From the NCBI RefSeq assembly GCF_000276665.1, contig NW_004955484.1, positions 3,993,541-4,057,540 of the forward strand: DNA of 64,000 bases, given 5' to 3'. Both the position numbers and the translations under genes were made by a program. Each line of letters begins with the position of its first letter. Within the stretch, counting starts at the first letter, position 1. Under the pieces are notes generated by a model that was not told where the DNA came from, made no database searches, and saw only the letters and a program-made list of their open reading frames with translations. This document shows positions 24,365 to 35,944 of this stretch, piece after piece. This stretch comes from Chinchilla lanigera. Lineage: Eukaryota > Chordata > Mammalia > Rodentia > Chinchillidae.

Positions 24365-24738
24365 AGGTATGGTTTGGCTGTGATTTGTCCCCCTGGGGTT
24401 CATGTGGGAATCTTGATCCCCAGTGTGGTCATATTAGAGGTGGTGAGACCTTTAAGAGATGAAGCCTGGTGGGAGGTTGTTAGGCCATTGGGGAAGTGCC
24501 CGAAGAAGGGTTTAAGGTAGTTCTCATGGGATCCTGAATTAATTCTTTATAACAGCTATATCTCTGAGTCCTGCTGGTTTCCTGCTTTGCCAGGTGATTG
24601 GTTCCTCTTGCATGCTCTTTCACCATGATGCTCTGAAGTCAGGGGGCCCTGGCCAAAGTCTGTACTGTGCCATTTAGATTATCAGCTTTCAGAACTGTGA
24701 TCTAAATACATTTTTCTTTGTAAGTACCCCACTTGGAC
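24365..24738 (+). mobile_element. MaLR (MST/THE-like) solo LTR
   Basis: Starts GGTATGGTTTGGCTGTG, followed by GATCCCCAGTGTGG, GGTGAGACCTTTAAGAGATG, GAAGCCTGGTGGGAGGTTG and the terminal CTAAATACATTTTTCTTTG. Layout is as in MST-type LTRs. Confidence 0.8.
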
Positions 24739-25139
24739 ATTAGATTATTGTGTAATAGAAGACAAATACAAGTCAGATAGTAAATATTTTCAGTTTTGCA
24801 GGCCAGTCAATGCCGATGTTACTGGAAAGAAGGTATAGATAAATGAAAACAACGGCATGTAAATGTACTACAGTAAAACATGACTACAAAACTAGGCAGC
24901 AGATTTGGCCTGTGGGCCACAGTGTGTGGGTTTTTGATATAGGTAAGTAGGCACTCCCACATGTCTAGCTTCTTCATTGAACCTCCTTTCTGCCTCAACC
25001 CAAATCTCAGGATCCTAATTCCATTCTTTCCACAAGTCTCTGTCGGAGCTAAGTCTATAATCTCTTCATAGTACCAAACCAAGGAATCGAAGAGGTTCAG
25101 AAAAGAACTGGCTTCTACAGTGAGATGAAAAGGAATAAG

Positions 25140-25165
25140 AAATTCGTGAAGTGTTCCATATTTTT
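25140..25165 (+). pseudogene. U6 snRNA 3'-end fragment fused to L1
   Basis: 26 nt matching the 3' end of U6 (AATTCGTGAAGTGTTCCAT, then A and five T) with one mismatch. It is joined directly to an L1 3'-end segment starting GCATGTG at 25166. The rest of U6 is absent on this side. Confidence 0.75.
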
Positions 25166-25350
25166 GCATGTGTAAACATGGTATTGTCTCCCTGGTGTAA
25201 GAATCTGAAAGAGTAAATAAAATCTGAAAGGTACAATATATATTGTGAAAGGGAAAGAAACTGCTCAAAAGGAAATAACAACTGGGATGAAGGAAAGGAG
25301 AAAAAGAAAGCAAGAAGGGAAAATATATATATACACAGGATAGCTAAGAT
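25166..25350 (+). mobile_element. L1 3'-end fragment, truncated at both ends
   Basis: Aligns by eye with the L1 copies at 40296-40480 and 44630-44710 (GCATGTG, ATTGTCT, AACTGGGATG, GGATAGCTAA). It lacks the family's terminal ~250 bp; the antisense U6 begins where it stops. Confidence 0.7.
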
Positions 25351-25446
25351 ACACTTCATGAATTTGTGTGTCATCCTTTCACAGGGGCCATGCTAATCTT
25401 CTCTGTATAGTTCCAATTTTAATATATGTGCTGCCTAAGTGAGTAT
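25351..25446 (-). pseudogene. U6 snRNA pseudogene
   Basis: The plus strand reads the complement of U6: TTCATGAATTTGTGTGTCAT, GGGGCCATGCTAATCTTCTC, TAGTTCCAATTTTAATATAT, GTGCTGCC. It covers about nt 1-96 and lacks the last ~11 nt including the oligo-T end. Substitutions at CpG positions and no intact snRNA promoter expected: a retropseudogene. Confidence 0.9.
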
Positions 25447-25479
25447 GATTCTTCTGTCTTTTAAGAGTTATTGTCAATA

Positions 25480-27370
25480 AATTTCTCCTTCCATCTTTGT
25501 AGGGAACCTGATCTATCAAATATCACTCACTGTATTCTCATCCTCTCTGTCTCCCCTCTTCCTGCTCCTCTCCTCCTCCCCATTGCATTCGCTCCTGTAA
25601 ACTTTCTGTAGCTATGCATGACTCCTCTATCCTAGAAACAATTCTGTCAACACTAGATCTCCTTCCAAGTGTTACCCTACCCGCCCTTACCTCCCTTGTA
25701 GCCAAAGCTCTTGAAAGGGTTATGTTCTTATTATCCCCACTTCATCATTTTCCAATAATTTTTTAACTTATGACAAAATCTGTTTCTCCTCCATTGTATC
25801 CCTGAAACTGGCTAATTGAAGACTTCAAATAACCTCCTTGTTGCTACATGCAACTTAGAAGTCTTTGCTCTTTTCTTTGCTGAATTTCTTGCACTATTCA
25901 ACCCTCTGATCATTCCCCTTGAAACATTCTCTTCTTGAAGCTTTGGTAGCAGTGCGATCTCCTGATTTTCCTCCGATGGTCGCTCTTCCTTAGGCTCCAA
26001 TACCTCTACCTACGTATTAAACAAATATTGGTGTCCTCAGAGTCCTTTGCTAGGCTATCTACTCTACTATTCTGCTCTCCTGGGATATCTCATCTACCCT
26101 CTTGGCAATGTAGATTCCCAAGTGTACTTTTCCAACCTAGAATTCACTACTGAGGCTAAAGCCAGCTAGCTTGATAGAAATGAACTCTCTTCTCCTTTAC
26201 TCACCACAAGCAGTCCTATCTTTAAAGAGAAATTCTCTTGACTCCAGCTGGCTACCACCCTAATACATTGCCTGTTTGCAATAAAACTTCCTGGAAAGCA
26301 GGTCTACACTTGCTGTTGCAACTCCTTTTCAATTGACTTCATAAAGGTCCTCCAATCAGGCTTTTAACTTTTCAACTCCACTGAAAGAGCACTTGTCAAA
26401 GTCACTCATGACTTCTTCATTGCTAAAGTGGGGAAGACCATTAGGATTTATCTCACTTTGATCTTTCAGCCATACAGTATTTGACATAGCTGATCTCTTG
26501 CTCCTTCTAGATACCAGCCCTTCCCTGGTTCCCAGATATCACCTTCTCCTGGTTTTCATCCTTCCTCACTAACTTTATATCTCTATTCTTTGCTCATTCT
26601 TTCTTTTCTTCCTGATTTCTTACTCTTGAGATAACCCAGGGCTCATTCTTTGGCCATATCCTCCACACTTCATGAGAGATCTCATCCAGTATTTAAGCGA
26701 ACATTATCTATACAATGATAACCCCAAATGTATACCTTCATCCCATATCTAATATTTAACTTCTAGTCTCTTATATCCAGTTGCCTATTCAATATCTTCA
26801 CTAGGGTGCTGTCTTGGTACACTTTGTGCTGCTATAGCAGAATAGTTGAGACTAGGTAATTTATAAAGAATAGAGGTTTAATTTGGGTTATGATTCTGGA
26901 GGCTGGGAGGTCTAAGAACACTGCACTGACACAGGCTTGGCTTCTGTTGAGAGCTTTGTGCTCCTTTTGCTCATAGTGGAAAACAGATGGACAAGCAGGA
27001 GCATGCGACACAAAGCATACGAGGGGCAATTTTGCTTTATACCAACCCATTCTTGCAATAAGTAACACAGTCCCATGAGAGACAAAGAAATCCTTCATGC
27101 AAGAGAAACACTAATCCATTCATAAGGGCTCCACGTTCATGCTCCAAATGCCTCCCACTACTCCACACCTCCCAACACTGCCACACAGAAGGATTGAGGC
27201 CCAACTTGAGTTTTGATGGGGACAAACCACAATAAAATCATAGAAGATGCCTCACAAACATCCAAATTGAACTGAAGTTAAATTCCAGTTGCCCGTATCA
27301 CTTCCACCCTCAGTCTCTCACACGTCAATCACATAGGACCAAAACAAAATGACAACGCATGCTCCAAGTT
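25480..27370 (+). mobile_element. L2 LINE remnants (coding region), split by a MaLR LTR
   Basis: Long old L2 in pieces: CCTCCCTTGTAGCCAAAGC and TCTTGAAAGGGTTATG; AATAACCTCCTTGTTGCTAC; TCCAATCAGGCTTTTAAC and CAAAGTCACTCATGACTTC; GTATTTGACATAGCTGATC; CCCAGGGCTCATTCTTTGG. It resumes after the LTR at 26813-27235 with TCCAAATTGAACTGAAGTT. No open reading frame is left. Confidence 0.7.
26813..27235 (-). mobile_element. MaLR (MST/THE-like) LTR, antisense
   Basis: Antisense LTR signature: TGTGCTGCTATAGCAGAATA, GAGACTAGGTAATTTATAAA, GAGGTTTAATTTGGG, a mid-region TCCATTCATAAGGGCTCC, and TTTTGATGGGGACAAACCAC at its 5' end. It interrupts the L2. Confidence 0.75.
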
Positions 27371-27508
27371 GTGCAGGTCCAAACTGTGTTATCATTATAT
27401 AGGAAACGATTTATTTTTGGTCTCTTTACTATGTTTTCTCCATTGATGCCTTACCTACCATACTTTCAAGGCATTTTGTTTCAGAGGAGTTCATAGGTGC
27501 CAGGTTTG

Positions 27509-27633
27509 GGTTTTTTTTGGTTTTGTTTTGGTTTTTGGTGATTTTTCTTTTTGTTTTTAGGTACCAGGAATTGAGCTCAGGAGCTTGTGCTTGCCAGGCC
27601 GGTTCTGTGCCATTGAGCTATCTCCCCAATCCT
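27509..27633 (-). mobile_element. ID SINE
   Basis: T-rich tail, then GGTACCAGGAATTGAGCTCA, GTGCTTGCCAGGC and ATTGAGCTATCTCCCCA on plus. A target-site duplication of 14 bp (AGGTGCCAGGTTTG / AGGTGCTGGGTTTG) lies at 27495-27508 and 27634-27647. Confidence 0.85.
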
Positions 27634-27649
27634 AGGTGCTGGGTTTGAA

Positions 27650-29075
27650 CAACTTTAAAGATGTGGATTTGATGAATGCATGTGGTATTCATGTACTAAA
27701 GTGTCATACTGAAGCCCATTAACATGTACAGTTAATACATGTTAATAAAATTTTTTAAAAATGCAATGCATTGCCCTTATTCTCAAAGGACATTTATGCT
27801 TTTTTCCCTCATATGTTTGTAACAGTTGTTCCATGACTACCCAGGAATGAGGGTTGCATTAGGCCTTCTTTCCATGACCTCTTCATTCATCTTTTACTGT
27901 GTTGAATTTCATCACTGAAGTATTGTATATTGTTTTCATTTTGTTTTGCTTTTGACTCCTAACTCACTAAATTTATGTTCTTGGGAAGTTCCTAATCTAA
28001 TCTTTAACTTAACTGTCTCTTATATTTTCAAGCTCTTATACCTTGAAGTAATTGGAAACTCTTCCTGAGTTCTTTGGGTTATTTTTTCTTGTACTCTTTC
28101 ATTTTATTTACACCTCTTGTTCACTTAAGTCTTTCCTTTCACTTTATTCTTCTGCAGGTGCTCGCTTAGTTGCCGTGTTGCTGCTTTTCATCATGCTAAT
28201 GCTCCAACTGGACAGCTCTGCCCAGTTCTTCTTTTTCCTCTGGAAGAAAGAAGGTGAATTCTTACTGACACCTTTCCAGTCTTATTGAGGACTTTTATTC
28301 CCTTCTAGATACATTTTGAGGTCTGGAAGTTACACTCTGGCTCATTTCTTTACAGTTTGAAGACTATAAACTTGAACCAACCCCAGCAAACTCCTTGAAG
28401 CCTTAGGTATAAAACTCTGTCTTCTAAGGGTTTGCTAATGTCCCTTTTTCTGGGATGGGGTAGGGGGAGAATTCCTCAGGCTTCAAATAAGTCTCAGGAA
28501 TCAGCATGGGATCCTGACAAATGGTGACACATAGCAGATTTTCCTGGCTCAGCTGTGACACTGAAATCATAGGTAAGGACCTATGTTATTGGAGAGATTT
28601 CCTTGATTTTTCACTAAGTTCTATATTCTCAATTTTGTCCTCTTCTGTCCAAATTTGGGGCTGTGGCCAAGAATTTTCAAGGTTTTGTGACTCAGCTCCT
28701 TTCCTTCTATCACTTGTGGGAGAAGAGGTGATAAAGGAGCTGCAGTAAGTCACACTAAAATCTTCTAGTTTTCTCTCTCGAATACTTTTCAGTTTATAAA
28801 ATGAGGACAGCCTCTATCTTTGTCTGATTATCAGTGATTTCTTTATCTCATTTTATTTCACTGAAGATTGGGGAGGACAATTCTGGAAGCAAATATATGA
28901 AGTACTTTCAAATAATCCTGGATCACGTATATGATGGTGGGCGTGTAGATTACATTATCTGGTAATGCCATAGCTGGCCCAGTTTGTGTAAGTACATTCT
29001 ATAATGTACACACAATGATGAAATTGCTTAACTAGGCATTCCTCAGAATGTTACAGTTGTTAAGTGACATGTGAA
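27650..29075. other. Unassigned intergenic DNA
   Basis: No gene or clear repeat supported. Short ORFs here have no recognisable motif. Confidence 0.4.
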
Positions 29076-29079
29076 AAAG

Positions 29080-29126
29080 AAATATATATATATATGTGTG
29101 TGTATTTTTCTATATATATATTTCAT
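29080..29126. repeat. (TA)n/(TG)n repeat with foldback ends
   Basis: AAATATATATATATATGTG at one end and TATATATATATTTC at the other form an imperfect inverted repeat around TG-rich DNA. Confidence 0.7.
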
Positions 29127-29129
29127 ACA

Positions 29130-30240
29130 TGCATGGAGAGAGAAAGACAGAAGGAGAAAGGAACGTGAGAAACTGGCAATTTTCCACCAGCCTCCTTAGA
29201 GAACAGAGCAGGTAAGGAAGAAAATGAAGTGTGGTGACCCCCGCAGACTGCAGATGACCCCAGCTTCACAGTGGTTCTCAGAGAGTCTGAGATCTTATGC
29301 AAGAGATATCTGGACACGTTATTTCTTGTTTACTCTTTCTGCCGCCTTTTGTTTTCTCAGTAAGGAGTAGAGCCATCCTGGACACAGACAGGGCTTTGGC
29401 TGTGCATGCCTGCAGGAAAGTAAACCTGGGGAGCTCTGGAAGCTGGCCCCCACTCAGCAGCCAGGCTCTGGAAGGAAGCAGTGTGCTGGGCAGGTAGGCT
29501 GAGCTCCTGCTGCCTGTAATCTAGGCACAGTAATGGTAGGTAGAAAATCCAGGCCTGAGCAGTCGCTTTGGATGGGAAAGATGGAGGTGAGGTGGGGTAA
29601 GAAACCTGCATCTCTCACATCTCCCACTACCACTCAGATCCACAGCTCCCAGTGAGAAAAAACAATATCCCAGGGAGGGATAAAAACATAGTCACCGAGC
29701 ATTGTGCCTGGAATTAATAAGCAAATCCTATCAAACCCTTGACATCATGGGTTTTGGCCTCGCAAGGCAGAAACGCTTTAAGTGTCAATGATTATCCCTG
29801 TGTGCTGCATCTCCAGGCTGTCTCTGTGATGGATGGCCACCTGCATAGTGCCCTGGCATTTCCACGCACAAAATAATTGGCTGCGGAAGGTTGCTGCATG
29901 CCTTTCTCTGGAAGGAAACTTCAAAAACAACTTCTCTTTCATAAACTCAAAACATTTTTTGTATTTTGAATCTGAGAACACTAGTTCTGTTTTTATTTGA
30001 TTTGTCCAGGATATGAAAAGTACTCCTTACTATATGATCACAATGAGTAAAATGAAAACAGTTTTCTATATTTTGCAGCTAAATATTCATTTACTTTAAG
30101 GAGTTTTTTTGATATTTTATGTCCCTTTTTATATCATTGCTGTAATGGCCATAGAACTCCCCAGACTTCTTTGAAGAAGACATTGAGGCACCACTGGCCC
30201 ATGTGGATGGGATTAGCAGAGATATGAAAGCTCATTCATT
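29130..30240. other. Unassigned intergenic DNA
   Basis: Nothing recognised; mixed-composition DNA without a supported exon. Confidence 0.4.
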
Positions 30241-30284
30241 AGTCTTAATTAACATTGGTTAATTGGTACATTAGTCAATAGCTA

Positions 30285-30460
30285 AACTAAGTGCAGGCAC
30301 TGGGCTTATAGGAGCTCATTTAGTCCTCAAACCAACTGCATTATTACTGTTATTTCCATTTTGCAGAAGAGAATGGAATTTGCACAAAACCACAAAGCTG
30401 GTACATAGCAAAGAAAGGACGAGACACAGGCTCTGCCGTCAAGCCTCTCTGATCCTTAGT
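30285..30460 (-). mobile_element. MIR-type SINE
   Basis: Antisense MIR pattern: GTGCAGGCACTGGGCTTATA, TCATTTAGTCCTCAAACC, TTTCCATTTTGCAGAAGAGA, CACAAAGCTGGTACATAG. Confidence 0.65.
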
Positions 30461-30469
30461 TATCCAGAG

Positions 30470-30895
30470 CTGCTGCTAACTACCCAAAATTCAGTAGCTT
30501 AGAGCCGGGAAATCTGGAATGGTGGAGTAAATGTGGCCTAAAACGACATCTGTAGTCTCACAGTTTCTATGGGTTAGGAGTTCGAGCACAGCTTAGCAGG
30601 GTGCCTCTGCCTCCAAGTCCTTCTCAAGGCTGCAGCCAAGGTAACAGCCAGGGCTGCAGTCATCTGGAGGCTCCCCTGGGGAGGGCTCCATTTCCAACCT
30701 CTCTCCTGTGGGTGTCTGAATTCCTTGCCCACACTGGAGCTGAGGCCTTCCTCAGCCCTTTGCCACATGGACCTTGCTGTACGACATACATAGCAGCTTC
30801 CTTTATCAGAGCAGAGAAGAATCAGAAAGTGCTTAAGTAACATGGATGTCGCCATCTTGTAGCCTAATTTTGAAAGTGGCATTATCGCATTGGGC
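30470..30895. mobile_element. Ancient mammalian repeat, family not assigned
   Basis: Recurring mammalian pattern with TCTCACAGTTTCTATGGGTT, GAGCACAGCTTAGCAGGGTG, GGGCTGCAGTCATCTGGAGG and GCCACATGGACCTTGC. The region at 33145-33560 looks like the same class. ORFs here are fortuitous. Confidence 0.5.
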
Positions 30896-32744
30896 ATTGT
30901 CTGGTCACTCGAAGCAAATCCCTAGGTTCAGTGCTTACTGAAGGGGAGGGGACTGCACAGAGGTATGAATACAGGAAAATGGGTGACTGGGGATCGTTTC
31001 AGAAGCCACCTGTCACAGTACTCTTCTCAGACAAGTACCCAGCCCTACCACTCACAGAGGCAGCCAGGCGGCATGCTTGTATTCTGTGGACCACTAGCCA
31101 CAGCTGACCCAGCCGGAGATGGGCACGGATTCATCCTAGACCAACGAAATTCTCTCCCTCAGAAATGTGAATTCCAGGTCAGAGACACTGGTTGGTTTCT
31201 ACCACAGGCTTGAAATGAAATGACATTAACTGGGAGCTATCTCTGCTGTGCTCTGATACGTACAGATGGCTAGATATGAGCAGGAGGGAAGACAGAGACA
31301 GGGAGACAGACTGGCTGCGGCTCCTCCCTTGGGTTGGAGAGGTGCGATAAAAGCATTAGTATTCTGTCACTTCCAACCAGGGGTGAAATTCATAATATTT
31401 AATAACTAGAAAAGTCCAAACACCAACCAACTCCGAAGGAACTCATTGCTGGATGTGGGGTGTTCACCAGCTGCTTGTCCTCCACCACCCTGCTGTCCCT
31501 GGGGAGTCAGGCTCGAGGAGGTGGAGCTTAGGAACCTCCAGTGGCCAGGAATGGGGTCTCAGAGGTAGCCCAGCGCAGACACCTCTGTGTGATTGCAGTT
31601 TCTCTGTAGCCCACTGGGGAGTTGAGCAGACAACTCAGCGGAGAGGATTTGGTGACAATGTCCAGTGTTTTTCTGGATCATTCATTGAGATCCCTGGAAG
31701 AATACACATAAGTGTTTTAGACAAGAAGGAAAAGCTGACATCTGATCTGAGTGAGAAGGGGATGGAAAAATCTGTTCCTAAGTAATGGGATTTGGGAAAC
31801 TTAACTACTTCCTCTAACACTGAACCTGTCATCCGGGCCCCCAGGGCTCCTTGATGAGCTTCAGGGACTGTGATTCCCTTGATAGTATGTGCAGAGTTTT
31901 ATGGACATTTATAGTTATATGGCTGGTCGCACATATTCCAATGATAATGGCCACGATAAAACAAAAGCTCAAGGGCCAGTGTCCGGGGAAAGGGTCACGT
32001 CTATTTTTATTATTTTTTAAAATTAAATCGACTGAGAGTCAACAGAATGCATGAATGCTCACACAGCCCAATTCTTCTTGGGAACAAGAAGTCGACACAA
32101 CCTGCCTCTTTAAATGGGGAAGAATTCCCACTTGACTCCCATCTTCTCTACAGTTTTCTTTCTGCACCAGGAACACACAATAGTAAGTGTGCTCTGAAAG
32201 CCAGCAAGGAACTGATCCCTGAAGTCTCTCTCTGAACATGAAACCAAACTCTGGTTTCCTTTTGAGGTCGTCTGTCGAGCTCAGCCTCTGCATGAGAACT
32301 GCATAGGCAATTTGGTTTCTCACTTCAGATGTTGTGGACAATTGCTCTGCTTCCTAGTTCAAAAAAATACAAGGGAAGTTGCTGCAACTCACAACACAAA
32401 GAGATTTATGCCCCTGTCTTACCATAGCGCACAGTGTGCAGTTCTCCTTTCCGAGCAAACAAGGGCAAGTTTAGTGCGTTATTAAAGTAGCGTCAAAACT
32501 TGTCACTTTAAATTGTAACTCACAGTCCAAAATTTTTGAATTGGGAATTTTATCCTAGGACAAGTTTGGAGTTAATGCAAAATGTTACTTTAAAAAAAAA
32601 ATGAAGAGAAAATATGCATATAGCTATAATTATTTTTTCAAAGTTTTAGATGAATTGGTTGCAAAAATCCTGTCCTAGGTTACTGGTTGGACCTGCAGCA
32701 ACCTCAGGGTGGTGTGGAGAGATGGTCTTTGGGGGTTTACTTCA
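30896..32744. other. Unassigned intergenic DNA
   Basis: No supported gene or named repeat; several 60-110 codon ORFs lack motifs and splice or start context. Confidence 0.4.
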
Positions 32745-32749
32745 TCATT

Positions 32750-32935
32750 ATTAGAAGGAAGCTTAACAATTATTGAGTGCTATGTGCTAAGCCCGTACTA
32801 GACACTTTATATATCCTATTTTATCCTCACAATACTCCCATCAGCTATTATTACCTCTGTTTTACAAAGAGAAAAGTGAAGCATAGACAGGTTTAGAAAG
32901 TTGGTCAGAGGTGAAGCAGGAATTTGGAACCACAT
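32750..32935 (-). mobile_element. MIR-type SINE
   Basis: Antisense pattern: TTATTGAGTGCTATGTGCTA, ATTTTATCCTCACAATACTC, TACCTCTGTTTTACAAAGAG, GGTGAAGCAGGAATTTGGAA. Confidence 0.7.
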
Positions 32936-33144
32936 CTCTTTTATTCCTGTTTCCTCTGATCCACCATGCACCAATCGCAAAATTTAAGACTGGGGAAACA
33001 TCATTACTGCCTTCAATATTTGGCAATATAGTCAGTGAACTTCCAAATAGTCCTACCCTACTTACCCACCCTCCTTCGATCAGCCTATGTAAAACTTCTA
33101 GTGTATTGTAAAACTATAGCGTAAAACTATTTCACGTACCAACA

Positions 33145-33560
33145 GTTACAACTAGGCAGCACTAAACAAAAGTACTTACAATTGCTCACAAGTCTGTAAG
33201 AGTCAGCCCAGTAGCTCTTCTGGTCTCAGATGGACTTCCTCATCGACCTGAGGTCAGATGTGGGTCAGGTAGGTGGTTTTGCTGATTGTAGGCTAGGCTT
33301 ACCCACCCACATGATCGACCTTGGTCTTGTGGCCTCAGGAAACTGGGTTTTGGTTCATATGATTGCCATGGGGTGATAACAAGCAAAAGAGTTCAGAGGC
33401 CTGGAGACTAGACTTGAAGTGAACACAGGGCCACTTTGGCCTCATTTTATTGGCCAAAGCAAAATCCAAGGCCAGCCTACATTCCGAATGAAAAGGGATT
33501 AGAACATCTCATCGCAAAGGGTGTGCTTACAAGGTATCATTAAATGGGGCCCATAGTGAA
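33145..33560. mobile_element. Ancient mammalian repeat, family not assigned
   Basis: ATTTTATTGGCCAAAGCAAA and GCCAGCCTACATTC with GCAAAGGGTGTGC recall the distal part of the same class of repeat as at 30.5 kb. Confidence 0.4.
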
Positions 33561-35345
33561 ATCAGTCTTTCATAAAGCATAGCTATGAAAATAGTGATTC
33601 TATTATTTGGATACCAATAGTGATTTTGGCTGGTGGAGAATATGTAGCAGGCTCTCTCATTTCTCTATTAGAGACATGATCACAGACATGCCCTGCATCA
33701 AAGGAAACTGAGGTTTAAAGAGGTAACGAAAGCTGCTCTCAATTCCACACTTTTGAATAAAGGATGTAGTCTTAGCTTGTGTTGGCTTGGTCCAGCCAAA
33801 TGAGCCCTGATTCCTGTTGGTGGCTTCTTTTCTTACAAGGCATAACGAAAGATCTATTTCCAAGTGGTCCCAAGTGCGTAGTCAAAGGGTTTAGCCCTTT
33901 GACTTCCCATCCTTTCAGTGGAGGGCTTAATGAAACTGATAGGCCCCCAGAGTGCATGGCGCCAAACAAACCCTTTTTCCGTTTATTGCTTTGGCAGCTT
34001 TTGCGCAGTTCCAAAGATGGGCAGGGCCATAGTGGAAGAGCAGCCTTCTCCACAGCAATAAACAATACCAACATCACCGTCAGCCTGCACGTTCCATACG
34101 TAGATTGGAGAAAAGAACGACCTCTCAAGACCTTTCTTCATCTGCAGAATCATCGCCCGACCCCATCTCTCACGGAGTACACTTGGGAAGAGGGAGGACG
34201 CAGTGGGTGGGAATGATGCGCTTTACAAAGACAAAAGGCGAGATGTGGGGCTCTGAGGAGGCGCCGAGGGGTGCAAGGAAGCAGAACAGCAGACCCACGG
34301 AAAGAGAACTGGCCCCCAGAGAAAAGTAAAAAGGTGGAGTACTCTGCTCAGAACCCGCGCAGACAGAAGCAGTTTAGGGTTGTGTGGACTCCCCTAGACC
34401 CTTGTGTGGAAAACAGACGACCCCTCACTCACAGGTAATGTGTTGGCTACACTTCCCCCTGCTGGTCATCGTGGGGAAGAGCACAAATACTGAAGAACCC
34501 GTGAAAGGAATAAACTTGGATTTCATACCTGCTGTAAAGGACTTCCTGGTTACCCCCAGTCCCAAGGCTGATCATTAGGTCTAATCTGGCAATACCTCCC
34601 TCTCCACTTTTTCTTTCTTTTCCCCAGGGATCCACAGAATTGGCATCTTTTCCTCTCTTAGTCTCTGCTACCATTCATTCTGTAACTTGTGGCTGTAACA
34701 GGGCATCTGGGCTTCCTCACCTCTCTATTCCTTGTAAGGACAAAGCCCTAGCATGTTTTTTTCTGCCAATTTGTTGATAATCACCATAAAGACTGGGGTG
34801 GGGGGGAGTTCATAATATGACCAAAACTGCAGCCATTTCACAAAAATCCTCGAATCTCACCAGGTCCTTACCTCCTGGTCTATTTCTCTCCCTGAAGTGT
34901 TGCCTGAAGATAAAAGTATTTTGATGTTCTCCCTTCTGCTTTTATTGCTGAGGAGGGAGGCACTTCTTCAAGCAGCTTCCTTGACCACCACAGGATTTTT
35001 ATCCCATGGTACCAGGGCTCGCTTGTTCCTGATGGCTCTTTTCCCCAGCATCTGCTGTGATGAAACTCAGGCAGGCACTGAGGTGCCCTCTGGCTGAATT
35101 CCATGCTTCAAGACTCACTCATGCCTTGGGAACCCTGACTGAGGTGGGAACCTCAGCTTGAGTACTTGCTCCAGCTCATTTGGAATCAGAATCTGTAAGA
35201 TGCTCAGAGGGCTTCATGTAAATGATCACATGCAGCAAACCCATGTTGAGTACTAACCTGGATTAAGCAGTGGGTTTGGATAGAAGTTGAGAAGAGTCTG
35301 TCCTCTTTGCAGTAGAGCCTAAAACATGGCTCCCATTCACCTGCT
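33561..35345. other. Unassigned intergenic DNA
   Basis: ORFs of up to 145 codons on opposite strands overlap around 33.8-34.2 kb, but none has motifs, a splice context or homology I know. Confidence 0.4.
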
Positions 35346-35497
35346 ATGACTAATAATAATGATGGTGTTTACTGAATGCTTATGATGTGCCAAGCGCTGT
35401 TCTACATTCTGTGCATATTTCTAGTTCAGAAACCCCATGAACTAGAATCACTTCTCCTCCTCCCCTTCTCCTTCTTCTCCTCTCCCTTCCTCCTCCT

Positions 35498-35735
35498 CTT
35501 CTTCTTCTTCTTCTTCTTCTTCTTCTTCTTCTTCTTCTTCTTCTTCTTCTTCTTCTTCTTCTTCTTCTTCTTCTTCTTCTTCTTCTTCNNNNNNNNNNNN
35601 NNNNNNNNNNNNNNNNNNNNNNNNNNNNNNNNNNNNNNNNNNNNNNNNNNNNNNNNNNNNNNNNNNNNNNNNNNNNNNNNNNNNNNNNNNNNNNNNNNCT
35701 CCTCCTTCTCCTCCTCTTACTCCTCCTCCTTCTTC
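35498..35735 (+). repeat. (CTT)n/(CTC)n microsatellite containing an assembly gap
   Basis: At least 90 bp of CTT precede the gap; CTC/CTT follows it. Polypyrimidine:polypurine mirror repeat. True length unknown. Confidence 0.95.
35589..35698. other. Assembly gap (110 N)
   Basis: Run of N inside the CTT repeat. ORFs crossing it (poly-Phe or poly-Arg) are artefacts. Confidence 1.
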
Positions 35736-35842
35736 TCAATTTACAGATCAGGAAGTAAAGGCAAGGAGAAGTTAATGAAATTACTTGCCCAAGGTCACAA
35801 ATTCCATACTCAAGAAATCAAGGCTTTGAATGCAGGTTTCCA

Positions 35843-35868
35843 GTGCTCACTTCGGCAGCACATATACT
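35843..35868 (+). pseudogene. U6 snRNA 5'-end fragment with target-site duplication
   Basis: 26 nt identical to the start of U6 apart from one base (GTGCTCACTTCGGCAGCACA, then TATACT). It is flanked by GAATGCAGGTTTCC (35828-35841) and GATTGCAGGTTTCC (35869-35882), a 14-bp duplication with one mismatch. No A tail, so it is a tailless, 3'-truncated retrocopy. Confidence 0.85.
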
Positions 35869-35944
35869 GATTGCAGGTTTCCTGGCTTCAACACTCACCT
35901 GCAAAACCACTGAGCTACACTGCCCCTCACTGCAAGTAATAGGA

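Larger units (their letters stand above)
35352..35842 (-). mobile_element. MIR-type SINE, split by a CTT repeat and a gap
   Basis: Left part TTTACTGAATGCTTATGATG and GTGCCAAGCGCTGTTCTACA; right part ATTTACAGATCAGGAAGTAA, TTGCCCAAGGTCACAAATTC. Together they read as one antisense MIR-type copy with a large pyrimidine insert between. Confidence 0.65.

Noticed and set aside
25351..25446. Functional U6 gene
   Set aside because: Many substitutions and a missing 3' end with the oligo-T terminator; a retropseudogene.
33779..34216. 145-codon plus-strand ORF overlapping a 118-codon minus ORF
   Set aside because: No motif, no splice or start context, and no known family; consistent with chance.
35376..35870. 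164-codon ORF with long poly-Phe
   Set aside because: Translation of the CTT repeat and of N bases in the assembly gap.
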